Positions 10,501 through 22,739 of a stretch of 64,000 nucleotides of DNA are shown one piece after another; positions within the stretch are counted from its first letter, which is position 1, and the number at the start of each line of letters is the position of its first letter. The position numbers and the translations under genes were made by a program. The notes under the pieces were generated by a model. That model saw nothing but the letters and a program-made list of their open reading frames with translations, did not search any database and was not told the DNA's origin. The stretch is from Mercenaria mercenaria. Lineage: Eukaryota; Mollusca; Bivalvia; Venerida; Veneridae. Location of the stretch: assembly GCF_021730395.1 (NCBI RefSeq), contig NC_069373.1:44792501-44856500 (forward strand), in the 5' to 3' direction.

Positions 10501-13500
10501 AACAGAATTTTTATTTTTCTTTTGAGACATTTTCCTTTGCAAAAATGTTTTTCTACATGTATAGAAAATTAAAACAAAGGGATCACAAATAACACATTTG
10601 AAATTTAAAATCATAGGGACATTTACGAATTCTTTTAAAATATACAAATTTAAAAAACAAATTCACAATATATATTCGACTTTCAAATGAAAAGTCCGTA
10701 CCCCTATATGGGTTTGTTAAATTTTTACGCTATGGGATAACAAAATCCAGATGCCACGATCAAAATGAACTGAAAATGCAAAAAAGATAATTTATATATA
10801 AAAAGGGAAACGTATCATTTCCCCCGCTTTGTAAGCAAGGGTGAAATTTTGGGAAAAAAAAAATACAATTTCGTTCAAAAGGTTTTTGCCACCGGTTCCC
10901 ACTGTTTTCCCTTTTTATTGTTCGTTTTTGTTTTTCGCTGCCCACTTGGGTCAATTTAAAATTGAACGCACAGGGTATAGGCTATCCCCCAGATACGCCC
11001 TAAACCAAAAAAGACATGTAATTAGAGCTTTATTTATTAGATTTTTCCCCATGATTAAAAAGAAAAAACAGATCCCGTATTTTTAATTATATTCTTGTCG
11101 TAACCCCCCGCCCCCCCCAATTTAAATCCCCCCAACAACTTTATTAGGGTTGGCAAATAGAAAAGTACTTGCCCCCGGAAAAAAAGGGTTTTGCGAAGGG
11201 TCATGATCAAATTACGGGGAGGGGATTCGAACCCGCAAACCCTCCGGGTTGGAGCCCCGCGGAAAACTTAAAAGGGTTTTTTTCAAGGGGGGGGGAAGGG
11301 GCCAAAGGCCCCTTTTTATTTAAAGGGGTGGGGGGGGGGGGGGAATAGTTTGGTATTTGAGCAAAGGGGAAAAAAAACCCCTGATGCAAAGTCAATTTTT
11401 GGGGGGAAAACGGGAAATGTTTTAAAAAAAAATTTAAACGAGGGGAAGGGGCCTAATAGGGGCCCCCTATTTTTTTGGGGGGGAAAAAAATCCGGGATTT
11501 AATTCTACCCCTACACCTGGGTCCCTTTCTCAAAAAAACCGTGAATCTAACCCTTTTTGAAAACATAAACTTTTCAAGTTTATTAAATTTTTGAAAGTTT
11601 TGTTTTTGATTAAAGAAGTTAGACGGGCTGTAAAATCGTTTCATAGTAAAAAAAGGGCATATCTTAAGGGTTCGTATAAAAGCTTTTTTTTTCATTTGAA
11701 TAATTATTGAAATTGAAATCTTTTAATAAAAATGTTTACTACATTTTATGGGTGAATAAATATAATCAGAACTTGGGTTGTTTCGTAATTAAATCGGGAT
11801 TTGTTTTGAAAGAGTGTTTTAAAATTTATTCCTCTTTTTATCCATCAAAAAAAATACGGGAAACAAAATTTTATCAGTCACACGTAGTGTTTATGGTTTG
11901 TATTTCTTTTATTAGCTTTTTACCCAAAATATAAACGGTTTTTTTTTCGGGGGAAGGGAAATTTTGGAATATCACATCGAGAACTGAAAAAAATAACTCG
12001 CGAAACCTGCTCATGAAAAAAAATTTAAATTTCCCTCAACTGTAAAATTGTTGATAAAATTCCTTACCCCACTCAAAACAAAAAAAATTTGTTTATTTTG
12101 TTTTGCTGAATGCAATAAAAGAAATAAAAAAAAACCTATATCACCACGTTTTATTTGATAGGGAACTGATAATATGATTTTTGGGTCGGTTTATTTAAAG
12201 GTATGATAACTTAGTCAAAAACTGAACTTTGATCGTTTTTTTTGGTTTTTTTAATTAAATTTAAAATTTCTCCGTTTTTGCATTGGTTTTTCCTCCAGAA
12301 GGGCTAAATGCAAAAAAGACACTTTTAAAGTTTTTCCCAAATTTTTTCGGGGGGGAGATCCCCCAATTTTCCCCCCACTACCAAAATCCTTCTTCGGCGC
12401 ATGGGGCCTGCAATTTATAAAATGCCAACAAAGCCCCTGGTACCAGAAAACTTTTAAAGGGGGGGTTTTGTTTACCAAAAAGATTTGAATGGCGAACATT
12501 TGCAGTTTTGGATCAAAAATTCCCAAAAAGGCAGAATAAACCCGTGTTAGCATGAAAAGGGGTTTAAGTTAAAAAGTACCATTATATTATTCAAAATTAA
12601 CTTAAAAAAATTTCAAAGTTTCTTTTTTAGTCTAATTTATCGCCAGAAACGTTTTTGTAGGGTATTTGCAAAAGTATGGGGGTTTTAATTGGGGAATTTA
12701 GGGATTTTGTATCCCCAACCCAAGTTTCAAAATTACAGGGTTTTCCTTTTAAATTTGCTTATAGTTTAAACTTTATAATTTTAGGCCCAAGGGTCCCCTA
12801 AAAAGCAGCTTTTTATTTTATTTTAAAAAAAAGACAACAAAAACCCTTTTTTCTTTTGTCTAGAAAAATTATGCAGAGAAGAATCATGGTTTAGCAAAAG
12901 GGAACAGACTCCAAAGTAGACATCTTTAAAAACAGGTAGACCGAACGTGCGGGTTAAAAAAAAATTGATTGATTTTATTAATATTATATATCATTCCATT
13001 GGAAAAATATATGAGATTTGATTTTAACAAAAAATATACAAAGTTTAAAACACATATTTAAATGGCGGAAAGGGGAAACAGTTATAAATTTTGGGCTAAA
13101 TATCCCTTCAAAATAGCAAATGCGGCATTTTACAAAAGGCAAATAATTATACAAAACCATACTAACATTCTGCCATTTTTCATAAAAAACAACCCAACAT
13201 TTTGCTTTTTAAAAGAAAATTTTGTTAAAAAAAAGGCAATGTTTTTAAAAGACCCAATTGTCTCGAGGGTCAGGGGGGGTTAACTTGGTTTTTTTTCAAA
13301 ACTGTTGCGTGCGCCCATCCCAAGTTTGTTCTTTTCATTTTAAACATCTTTTTTTCCTGAGCTTTTTGCAAGTTGCGAGTAAAAGCAAAAAATTTTTTAA
13401 AGTGAACAATTGATTCTGTTTCCCGACGGTGCCCTCCCAAATCGTGCGACGTCCCTAGCAAAGTCACATTTCTGTCTGAAAAGGAAGGGACTTAGGGTTT

Positions 13501-14199
13501 GGGCCCCTGTAAAACCCATCTTTTAAACACAAAGCTTGATCCCAACGAAAACCCTTTTAGGTTTTATTTCTATTTAATTTTTTTTTTGAAATTGCTTTAA
13601 AGATGATAAATGGGAACAAAATCTTTTATTTTGTTGCCATGTCAACATAAAAACCCAAAAAATGGGGGAAAAAGTTCCAAGTGGGCTCCTACTTTAAACC
13701 TTAAAGTACAAAAATATTTTACTGAAATTTTGGTTTAAAAGGAATTTTTACCTTTTTACCTTCATTGTTACGGAGGGCCGGGGCCCAGATATGCCCTTTT
13801 TAAGCTACTCCAATCGGGTTTCCCTGCGGGCCCAAATGAAAGTTCCGTCTAAAACATTTAAAAGCACAACTAGAGACCACTTTTTACATTTACTAAAAAA
13901 TTTTAATCCATGGCACTTTTTTTAGAAAAAAAGTAGGGAAATACACTTTTTTTTTGTGTGTTTTATTAAGAAACCCATTCAAAAAGCCCGGGGGGTTTGT
14001 TTGGACCGAAAAATTAACGCTGCAGAAGCCCGCGGGTTTGGTTTGGGGACCGAGACCGAATTTACATTAGAAAGCCATGCTGCCGAACTACCCCACAAGT
14101 TAGAGCTGGTGACGGCTCCATTGGACAAATATGAAGTTATACCCAAAAACTGGGGAACTGCAAAAATTTAAATTTCAAGCCTTAGTATTATTTTTCCCC

Positions 14200-16100
14200 C
14201 TATGTAAATAAAGGGTTTGCCCCTTTCCCAAAATTTTTTCATAGTAAGGGAAGGGAAAAAAAAGAAAATTTTTCCCTCGGGGAAAGTGAGAAACCCCATA
14301 CGATATTAGAAAACTTTTTAAAAATTTTGGGGCCCCTGTATCTGAAATTTTTTTAAATCAACAGCCCAAAGAAACTGTAACGGTGTATCTAACTAATAAA
14401 CTTTAAATTTCCCAAAGGTTTTATAGCCCAAATGCAGGGGGACTGTCAGTTTGGAAAAGAAAGAAGGTCTACCCGAGCAAAATGGAACTGCCAAAAAAGT
14501 TTTTACAAAAAAATAGTATTATCGGGTCACGTTTTACTACAGTGTTTTTTTCTTTTTTTCAATGGAAAAATAATTTGTATTTACTTGGGCAATGTGAGAA
14601 CCGGTTTTAAAAATTTTCAATTTTTAGTAATATCGGTCCGCTGTGACTTAAATATCATTTGCTCAGTTGCAATGAACAAATATCTGTGTATTTAGCTTGC
14701 GAACTGCAATTAGCAGTGCTTCGCTTCCGAAAATTTTTTTCAGTAAGGGCCCGGATAGGGGAAAAAAATTAAATTTAAAACCTGACAAAACGAGAACCCC
14801 CACACGATATTTCAGGCCCTTTGTAATTTTCGGGAAAATTTGAAAAAAACTATGTATTAAGGTGTTTTAAATTTCAGAAGAGTAAGAGGGTGCTGCGCTG
14901 TTTGACTTCGTTCAGAGTAGGAAACGAAAGAGCGCAAATTTTGGAAAAAAGCGATGAAATTTTTCATTTGAATAAACTGGGGGAAAAGACTTGCCTTAGT
15001 AATATCGGGGATCTTTACTGAAGTGTTTTTTTGGTCAAAAATGATGAAAAAAAAAATTTTGTAGTCTTTAAAAAGGGAAAATTTTTTACAGGATAAAGAG
15101 AAACCCCATAAGATATTTCAAGCCTAAGTAATAATTTGGGTATCATGACAAAGACCCTTTTTTTTTTTTTGCTTATTTGCAAAAAGGAAAAAAAATGTGT
15201 TTTGTTTTTTTTTGCCTTTTTCGAATGTCAAAAAAGGGGGTTCTTCCACCGAGTCCGTTCAGTTTTTTATGGGAGGGTACGAAAAAAAATTTTTTTACAG
15301 CAACTGAAAATTTTTCACAGGAAAAAAGGGCTTCGTAAAATTTTGGGGAAAAATGACTAAAGGTGACTTGAAAAATTTTCCAATTCCCAAAGAAAAAAAG
15401 ATTGTGGATTTAAACTTTTGTACACAATTACTAGTGCAGCGTCACAGATTTCGTTTTTAAAGTGACTTTTTAGGGCTGGGAAATTTACTGTTAGGGAGGG
15501 GAAAAAAACGGTCTCCCAAAAAGCAAAGCTTTAGAAAAGTTTTAGTATTAGGGGAGGGGGGGACGGGGCTTAAAGAAAATAACTGACATTTTTTCAAAAA
15601 AAAATTTGGTTTTCCCCCACACAATTACAAGCCCAAGATAATTTAGGGGGAAATTTGACTTTGTTTTTTTTTTTTATTTTCAAAATTAAAAAGAAAAATG
15701 TTTTTAATTTTGCTTGAGAACTACAGTTTGAGGGGTTCGTGCCCAATTCGAAACCCCCTTTTTTAGGGTAGGATGACGGGTTCAAAAATTTGACCCAAAA
15801 ATTTAAAAATTTTTCACCGCAAAAAGTGAACCGTAAAACGGTTTTTAGATGCCTTTTATATTCGGGGAACTGTGGGTCTTATTTTTTTAGTGAATTGCAA
15901 TGAAAAATGACTGTGTATTTTTTTGCCTTGGGGGATACTCAATTAAAAATGCACGGTAAAGATTTCGGGTTTAAAGTTGGGCAAGGAAACCAGACGAAAA
16001 AAGAAAGTTCATGTGAAATACAGCGGGGCATTTTTCTAATTTTTTTTTGTTTTATGATTTTTCCCAATGGAAACATCGCTTTTTGTGTAATTTTTTTCCC
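14200..16100. repeat. ~205-bp tandem repeat array, garbled
   Basis: Marks of the 5430-6015 repeat recur: 'gtgagaaaccccatacgatatta' near 14287, 'tcggtccgctgtgactta' near 14633, 'tgcaattagcagtgcttcg' near 14706 and 'agagaaaccccataagatatt' near 15096. Order within units is kept while individual bases are heavily altered, as in the rest of the low-quality stretch. Unit number cannot be counted reliably. Confidence 0.6.
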
Positions 16101-16289
16101 AAATTTTTTTAAAATTTCCCTATGAAATTTTCCCCCTTTTTAAATTTTTCCCGTATGTTTTGCTAGCAGATTCGTCGTTGCATTGTAATGTTCTGTTGAT
16201 AGTTCTGGCCTGTCTGTGACATGTCTGTGAAACAGGCCTAGTTATAACTTGTATTCAATTAGGTCAAATTCGTTTACCTTTCAAAAATA

Positions 16290-16440
16290 ATAGGTAAGGG
16301 AAAATTTTCGGGAAACCCCAGACACCAAAAAAAACAGCCCCAGGCAAAAGCATTTACATATAGGCCCAACAAAAAAAAGCTGTAAAGAAAAAAAAATTTT
16401 TTAGACGGGTTGCTTCAAACATCCAAAAGTTCATATTAAA
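16290..16440 (+). repeat. dispersed repeat, second copy at 25560-25700
   Basis: 'ggtaaggg', 'gcatttacatataggcccaac', 'gctgtaa', 'gggttgcttcaaacatccaa' match 25560-25700 in order and orientation. It lies between the two blocks of 205-bp repeat, so it is probably part of an element inserted in that array. Family unknown. Confidence 0.5.
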
Positions 16441-17949
16441 TTTAACAAAAAATTGAAAAAGGGGGGGAAAGGGAAATTTGGGAAGGGGGGGAAATGGGGT
16501 CGGGGGTTTGGGGGGGGAATCCGAAAAAGGGGGAAATTGAACAAGGACGAATATACAAGGGAATGCCCCGTTCTTTAAAAAAAAAAATTCGCACTACAAA
16601 GTAAACCCCAATAGCGCAACAATATGTACCAAAAAAAAACACACAACGCGATCAAAATGAATAACATAGAAAAAAAAGAACAAACAACCAAAATTTAAAA
16701 AAACAGTAGGGCCCCCGTTATAGACTCACAAGCTTAAAAAACGCACCCACAAAGTAGGGAAAAAAAAAAAACAAGGTCCCCCTCTTGGGATTCGGGTGCC
16801 AAAAAAAAAGAGGAGTAACGAAAAAATTACTAAAATTTAAAGGGGGGGATTGCAAAAGTACGTAAATGCAAGGGAAAGGGGAGGGGGAAAAAGGGGAGTG
16901 GGGGCGGGGGAAAAAAAAGCTTTCAACAAAGGAAAAAACATACGCAACCCACAATTTCAATACAAAAAAACAACCCCATTTAAAATAGGGGGAAACCCCT
17001 TGGGAAAGGGGGCAGTAACCCCAAAAAAAAGGAAATGGGGAAATTTTAAACGCTTTGGGCCCTTTCAACCCCGCACTTCCCTATTTTTAACAATTAAACA
17101 ACCCCAAAGGGAAATAAAATCCCGCGAGAAAGGTTCTTTAAAATTAGTGCAAAAAAATAACAGATAAAAAAGCAAAAAAAAAAAATTAAACCAAAACAAC
17201 TTGGTTTTGAAAATCAGAGCAAACCCGAACCCAATTTTAAGGGCACGACTAAGAAAAAATGAAACAAAAATCAAATCCCCCCGTCCTTGTATGAGAAGGA
17301 AAAAACGATCGCCCAAAAAAAAACGGGATGTAAAATTTAAAATGTGCTTTTTCCCCATGAGGTTGCCAGGGGGCGTTTTTCCCTTTTTCTTAGCGAGGGA
17401 AATTTAAAAGGTTTTCTCCGTCTTTTCTTATGTCTTGTTCCCTTTTAAAAAACACCCTTTTAAAATTTAAAAAGCTTTTTTGGGAGGTGAGCAGCAACAA
17501 TTAAACCCAAAAGCACTTGGGAAAGACAATTTGGGCCTTTAGATTTTGACATATGGCCAAGTTCATGACATACTGTGGACTGTCTTTGTAAAGTGGATCT
17601 TATTAGATCTTGATTATCAATTCACATTTTTTGAAATTTTGAGAACGTTTTTTTCTCATAAAAACTGTTCTGGGCCCTTTTTTTTTCGCCTTTTGCCCGG
17701 GCCTATGTTCTTTCCAACGACACCTTTTACATTAAAATACACATTTGCATTCGTGGACAACGTCATGTGAAATACAGCAAATTATTGCCCGGGGACGTTT
17801 TTTATTAGAAGAGATTGGTGGTTTTTTTTATGGGATTACAATTTAACAAATAACGGTGTCTTTGGGTTGGGGAACCCCAGGGTTTGAAGTAAATTTGTTC
17901 CGGGAAATTTTTTTTCGCTAGTTTTTGGTTTTCAATTTGAAAAAAAAAA

Positions 17950-19300
17950 GAAATGAAAATTTTTTACCCGGGCCCAAAATGAGAAACCGCACACATTTCA
18001 TAAGTTTTTTGCCCCTATTTGGCCACTGTTATGAAAGTGTTTCACACAATTGCAAGATAATAACTGTGTATTTAACTTTTTAAACTGCAAAAAAGAGGCA
18101 CTGCGCCGAGAATTCGTTCAGAGTTAAGGCCCGAGAAAAAAAAATCTATCCCAAATGGACGAAAAATTTTACACCCAAAAAAGTGGAAAACCCCACATGA
18201 TATTATAGGCCCTTTTAAGTATCGGGGCCAGTTGACTTTTGGCTTTTCCCCTCAAATTTAAAAAAAAAAAAAACGGGCTGTGTATTTTGCTTGTAAAATG
18301 TAATTAGAAGTCTTTGCTTTTGTAGTTAGCGCAGGATGCGGGATCAGGTAAAATAATGAAGTTTTTAAAAGCTGGAAAAAGTGAGAACCGACCGATATTT
18401 TTTTTTGTGATATGAGGGCCCCTGGCTGAAATGTTTTTTTTTCAAATTTAAATTTTAATTTAAAAAATTTGTGTTTTTAAGCTTGTGCACTGAAAAAACA
18501 TTTTAGCCGATATTGTTTATTGTTAGGACAAAAAGGACGATCTGAATTTTGGGCAAAACGTAAAAAAGTTACCCCAAAAAAAGTTTAGAACCGTACCCGA
18601 ATTACAAATCTTAATTATCGGCCTCTTTTGGGGAAAGTATTTTTTTTCGATTGCTGGATTCCCGCTTGTGGGCTGCAACTAAAAGGTGATGCACAGTCGC
18701 ATTTTTTCATTGAGGGCGGAAAAACATCTCAATTTTTGGGCCCAAAAAATTTAAATTTCAACCACAAAAAAAGTGAGACCCGCACACGATTTTTACAAGC
18801 CATAGTAAAAATTTGGGCCTCTGGGGACAAAGTTTTTTAATCAATTAGAGGTGCTGCGCTCCAAATTGTTTAGTAAATTGGGTCAGGTGACGGTGCTGCC
18901 CCGCCTAATTTGTTCAGTAGTTTTGGGGCCGGGTGACGGTTTTACATTTTTTTAGAAATCTTTAAAAGGCAACTATGGACAAAGTAAGAAAATGCAGCCT
19001 AAAATAATATTGGAATAAAATACTAAGGTCTTTTTTCCCCTCAAATGGAAAAACAATTGCTGTTTTAATTTGCTTTTGGGGCTGCAAATATAGGTGACCC
19101 CGTAGCCGATTTCGTTCAAAAAGCCCCCGCAGGACGACCCGTCTCGTTTGGACAAAAAATTTTAAAATTTTACATTGTCAAATTGGGAAACCCCCCACGA
19201 CATTTCAAAAGTAATACGGACCCTTGTGAACTAATGTTTTTTTTTTTCGCTCAAAAAAAAAAAAGGGTGTATTTAAACCCTATGGATCATGTTTAAAATT
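17950..19300. repeat. ~205-bp tandem repeat array, garbled, second block
   Basis: Recurring marks at about 200-bp intervals include 'atgagaaaccgcacac' near 17980, 'gtggaaaaccccacatgat' near 18184, 'gtgagaaccgaccgat' near 18380, 'tagaaccgtacccga' near 18586, 'gtgagacccgcacacgat' near 18774 and 'aaaccccccacgaca' near 19185. It is the same family as 5430-6015 and 14200-16100. Confidence 0.6.
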
Positions 19301-19639
19301 TTTTTTGAGGGCATATCCCCCAAAAACCCCAAAAGTTGGACCCCAAAATGTTTTTATTTTGGTAATAATTTGTTTCAGCCTACAGAATTTTTTGGGTTTT
19401 ACATTTTCGAATGCACGTAATTTTGCTGACTAATTCACTTTTTCTTACCCATGGCATTTTTAAAATTGGGGTTTTTCGAGTTTTAAACGATTTTAGGTAA
19501 AAATGTTTAAAAAAATTATACCCTTTGTGCCGTTTTTATCAGTTTCTTTTCTTTTTTGCATTTTACATTTTTTAAAAACCGTCTAGCTTTAAAAATACTC
19601 CAAAAATTTTTTGAATGTAAGAAACGGGTGGCGGGCCCC

Positions 19640-21010
19640 TTCAAATTAACCTTTTTTTTTAAAAAATTTGGGTTTTTCCAAATTTGGTATTTCCAAACCC
19701 AAACTATTGAATCTATTTTTATTTTGAATAAGTTTACGACTTTTTTTTCAACCCGCGTTTGGGTAATCTTCAAAATGGCTTATTGACAAAGTTATACACA
19801 ATGCTTTGAAAAAGGGGCGAAAGTTTAAAAAAGGCAATGAATAATTTTCCCATTCATGGACTCCGCCTTTTTGTTTCCCTTTTTCTTTTAATTTTATTTC
19901 TTCGCAAAACAAAAACCGAGGGCGCCCTTTATAAAATATCGTAATTTAAAAAGAAAAATATTTTTTAAAATCAAATATCAAAACATCCGGGGATAAACAC
20001 AAATTAAAACTGAAATTTCCCAAAGGGTTTAAAAACATGTTTAACCCTTTACGTTCACTTTCAAAAAGTTTTTAAAACAAGGGCCCCTTATTTTGCTGGG
20101 GAAAAGGTCGTCTAAAAGGGGACTCCTTTTTAGGTTGCCTTTTCCCGACCCTATGGTAGCGTTAATTGGAGGTGTTTTAATCGGATTGTTTTATTTTTTG
20201 GTTATTTTAAAAGATTTAGAATTTGGAAAATTCCAAAGTCGCTTAAAAAGAAACAGGGATTAAAATTTTAAAAATATTTCCCCCCCCCCCCCCCAAATTT
20301 TACGAAAACAAAAATTTTTTAAAAATCTGTTTTGCGAAAGAAACTAAACCCAGAAAATCATTAAAATGAAAAAAGGCATTTGAAAGTTTTGAGCGGGGGC
20401 CCCCGTGACGGGGGTGGGTTTAAGGGCGTCGACAAACGAATCACTTGCCCCCGTCTATTTGGTTCGGAGCCTCACTCATTCCCTTTATGGAGGAGGGGCC
20501 CTACACTGGGTTACGGGAAGGGCGGTGGTTCTTTCCCAAATGGGCCCCCTCCCTGATGAAATAATACAGGGGGGCACCAGGGGTCTTTCCCCAAATCAAA
20601 ACTGGAAAAATCGCCATATCCTTGATTTTGCCGGGAAAAGACGTTAAACCAAACAAATAAAATTTAAAAATAAATAATAAAGTTTGAGCAGCTTATATCA
20701 GAGAACGCATTCAGTCAAATATAATATTTATTATTTCTAAAGTAGGCGTTATTCGGTACATCAAAGCAAAATAAATATATTTCCCTGTGTTTTGAAAAAC
20801 ATTTTTGGGTTTAAAAATGCAAACAATTTTTTACACCATCATTTTTTTTTACATTTAAAAAACGACAGGGGAATTTTCTAAAAAAAAAAACATTTTTTCC
20901 CATTAACAAAGCAGCGATGAAAAAATTTTTTTGCTTTTTCCCGGGGGGATATAAAAATTAAAAAAACGTTAGGGGGAAAAAAAAAAACACAGGTTTGCCC
21001 AAATTTATAA
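19640..21010 (+). repeat. ~1.1-kb dispersed repeat, interrupted by a SINE
   Basis: The stretch aligns in order with 53150-54250: 'atacacaatgctttgaaaa', 'aaaaggtcgtct', 'gcgttaattggaggt', 'gagcagcttatatcagaga', 'gcattcagtca', 'ttattcggtaca' and 'acacaggt.gccca'. The other copy is clean and lacks the SINE. Neither strand gives a convincing protein, and termini could not be defined. The family is not recognised. Confidence 0.6.
20395..20680 (+). mobile_element. tRNA-derived SINE (garbled copy), same family as 56841-57113
   Basis: Its body matches the clean SINE at 56841-57113 in order: 'ggcggtggttctttccc', 'tgatgaaataatacagg', 'gggcaccaggggtctt', 'atcgccatat' and 'gacgttaaacc'. The copy is flanked by 'aaagttttgagc' and 'aaagtttgagc', a likely target-site duplication. 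The related repeat at about 53930 shows the unoccupied site. Confidence 0.65.
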
Positions 21011-21279
21011 TATGGGACCTTCAATCTGGGGAGGCAATAAAGATATTTATCTATCTTTATCGAAAAAAATATAAGGATATAAACTAGAATATCATATTAT
21101 TTATTATGTTAACATGCAAAAACATACTTTATTTTGTTTCCTCCAGTTGCTTACTCTACTTTAGTCTTGCGTGTAAAATTAATTAATTGATTGCGGTGTT
21201 TTGTTTTGTTAAGCAGGTACAAAGCATGTTACAAAATGAAACTGGTATTGAAAAAGCTAAAGTTATGTCAGCGTATCTT

Positions 21280-21282
<3 letters not shown>

Positions 21283-21330
<48 letters not shown>
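21283..21330. repeat. (TA)n microsatellite
   Basis: A nearly pure run of TA dinucleotides. The texture of the flanks is normal here, so the low-quality stretch has ended. Confidence 0.95.
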
Positions 21331-21331
<1 letters not shown>

Positions 21332-21996
21332 TGTAGAAAAATATGGATATTTTAGTGGATTAAACTACTGAGTATCCCAGTATTAATATGGCTAATAGAT
21401 ATAGTTTGCCGATACTTAATAATATATGTATCCCTTTCATCATGTTCATGTATTTAAAGACAAAGAAAATCTCCTATATAAGTGACCCCCACCCCAAATA
21501 CCAGACTTTTTAATCCCCAATATACAAGATCCTGTCTGGTCCAGTCTGATAAGGGTCCATAAAACCCCTGTAGACTTGACATGTAGCCTAATTATTGTCA
21601 GAGAATCATAAATTTTATTGCCTACAGGTAAATTAGTTATTTCCTGTGTTTTGCATTTTATTAATTGAAATGCTGTTGTTTTTTTAGTCTTTTTTCAGCA
21701 TGTACACAAAATTTTAATTGTTAAGATGCTAATTTTGATTGCTCAGTCATGTGAGTAATGTCCTGGCCAATTAAATTATAACTCTTATAGCAAAGCAATA
21801 CTCACTATAAAATAATTATTCAAAACTTAATAAGAGAAATTACAAGTTTGTTTATTCAATGATTATGATCTTTTTATCAAAAGTAACAAAATAAAAACGA
21901 AAAAAAAAAAAAAGATAATTGCTGGATTTTATTAGAAATTAAAGAAGCGTTCAGTTGCATTTTTGATAGATAGAGAAGGTATATAGACAGAAGGAT

Positions 21997-22395
21997 GTTA
22001 CCCAGCAAACACACAACGTTAAGACAACGTTGTGTTTTAGTTGTATGTTAGTTGTGTTATTTTACAACGTTGTGACAACGTTGTAACAACGTTGAGAACT
22101 ATTCAAAGTAGTGATTTGAAATGTATAGGAGAAAGCCCTATGCAAGCAATGTGTGAATGTACTGAAAAGACCCTATAAAAAGACACACTGAGTTTTTATC
22201 TGAATCTTGTAAAATCTACAACGTTAGTACAACGTTGTGCAAACGTTGGGCTACAACGTTGTGTACGTAACAGTGCTGTAACGTTGTCACAACGTTGTTA
22301 AGTAACGTTGTCACAACGTTTTACTCAAGTTTGAATCACAACGTTGTTAAGGTAACGTTATATTAACGTTTTTACAATGTTGCCAATTTTCAGTG
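21997..22395 (+). repeat. left subterminal block of ACAACGTTGT palindromes
   Basis: The stretch holds many copies of AACGTTGT and its complement ACAACGTT, often joined as the palindrome ACAACGTTGT at irregular spacing. It opens with the ACCCAGCAAACACA terminus. The sites may be transposase-binding repeats. Irregular spacing and lack of unique spacers rule out a CRISPR array. Confidence 0.7.
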
Positions 22396-22559
22396 AAAGA
22401 GTAGTTATGAAATTATATTCAAAACTGACAGTTGCCTAGAAAAGCCTGCCTACTGGTGGAGCTACCGAGGTCGCCTGCTCAGCAGCTGTCAACTGCCTCA
22501 TACACGAACTGCTTTGCTACTCCGTTATATACTAATTTTTTTCGCTCGATTGTGAAGAA

Positions 22560-22735
22560 TAAAGCTTTGAGTCCGTATCCGGGAAAACCTTCGTTGGAAT
22601 GGCGTTTAATGAGGACGTTAACTGTCATGACCCATTATCAGGGTTCAAACCCACGTCTCCGTGGTAAGCAGCCGGCACCTTGTCTCCAACACCACCACTC
22701 CCCTTCTGCCGCAAAACATTGCCAATTATATAGGT
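22560..22735 (-). mobile_element. tRNA-derived SINE, reverse orientation
   Basis: On the minus strand, 'gtggtggtgttggagacaag' resembles a tRNA A-box region and 'gtgggtttgaaccctg' is a clear B box. 'gggtcatgacagttaacgtc' follows, a body type common in bivalves. The exact 3' end was not determined; similarity may run to about 22440. The plus-strand open frame here is the complement of the SINE. Confidence 0.6.
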
Positions 22736-22739
22736 AATT

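Larger units (their letters stand above)
7980..21040. other. ~13 kb of low-quality, homopolymer-inflated consensus
   Basis: From about 7980 the text fills with runs of A, T, G and C of five or more on nearly every line (for example the G run near 11328-11341 and the C run near 20280-20294). Normal texture returns after about 21040. Repeats recognisable here also occur cleanly elsewhere, and comparison shows isolated bases replaced by their neighbours and runs lengthened. Short open frames in this stretch are therefore not annotated. A few short islands (around 16160-16260 and 20660-20780) read normally. Apart from the repeats listed separately, nothing identifiable was found. Confidence 0.75.

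Noticed and set aside
13956-14171. 71-codon frame containing AEARGFGLGTETEFTLESHA
   Set aside because: It looks more protein-like than its neighbours, but sits in the low-quality block, has no recognised homologue and no second copy for support.
8629-19786. Many short frames on both strands in the 8-21 kb block, rich in F, K and P
   Set aside because: The sequence there is unreliable. Composition follows homopolymers and none shows a domain.
21997-22395. CRISPR-like repeat array
   Set aside because: The repeated word is a 10-base palindrome at irregular spacing in a eukaryotic genome, with no unique spacers of uniform length.
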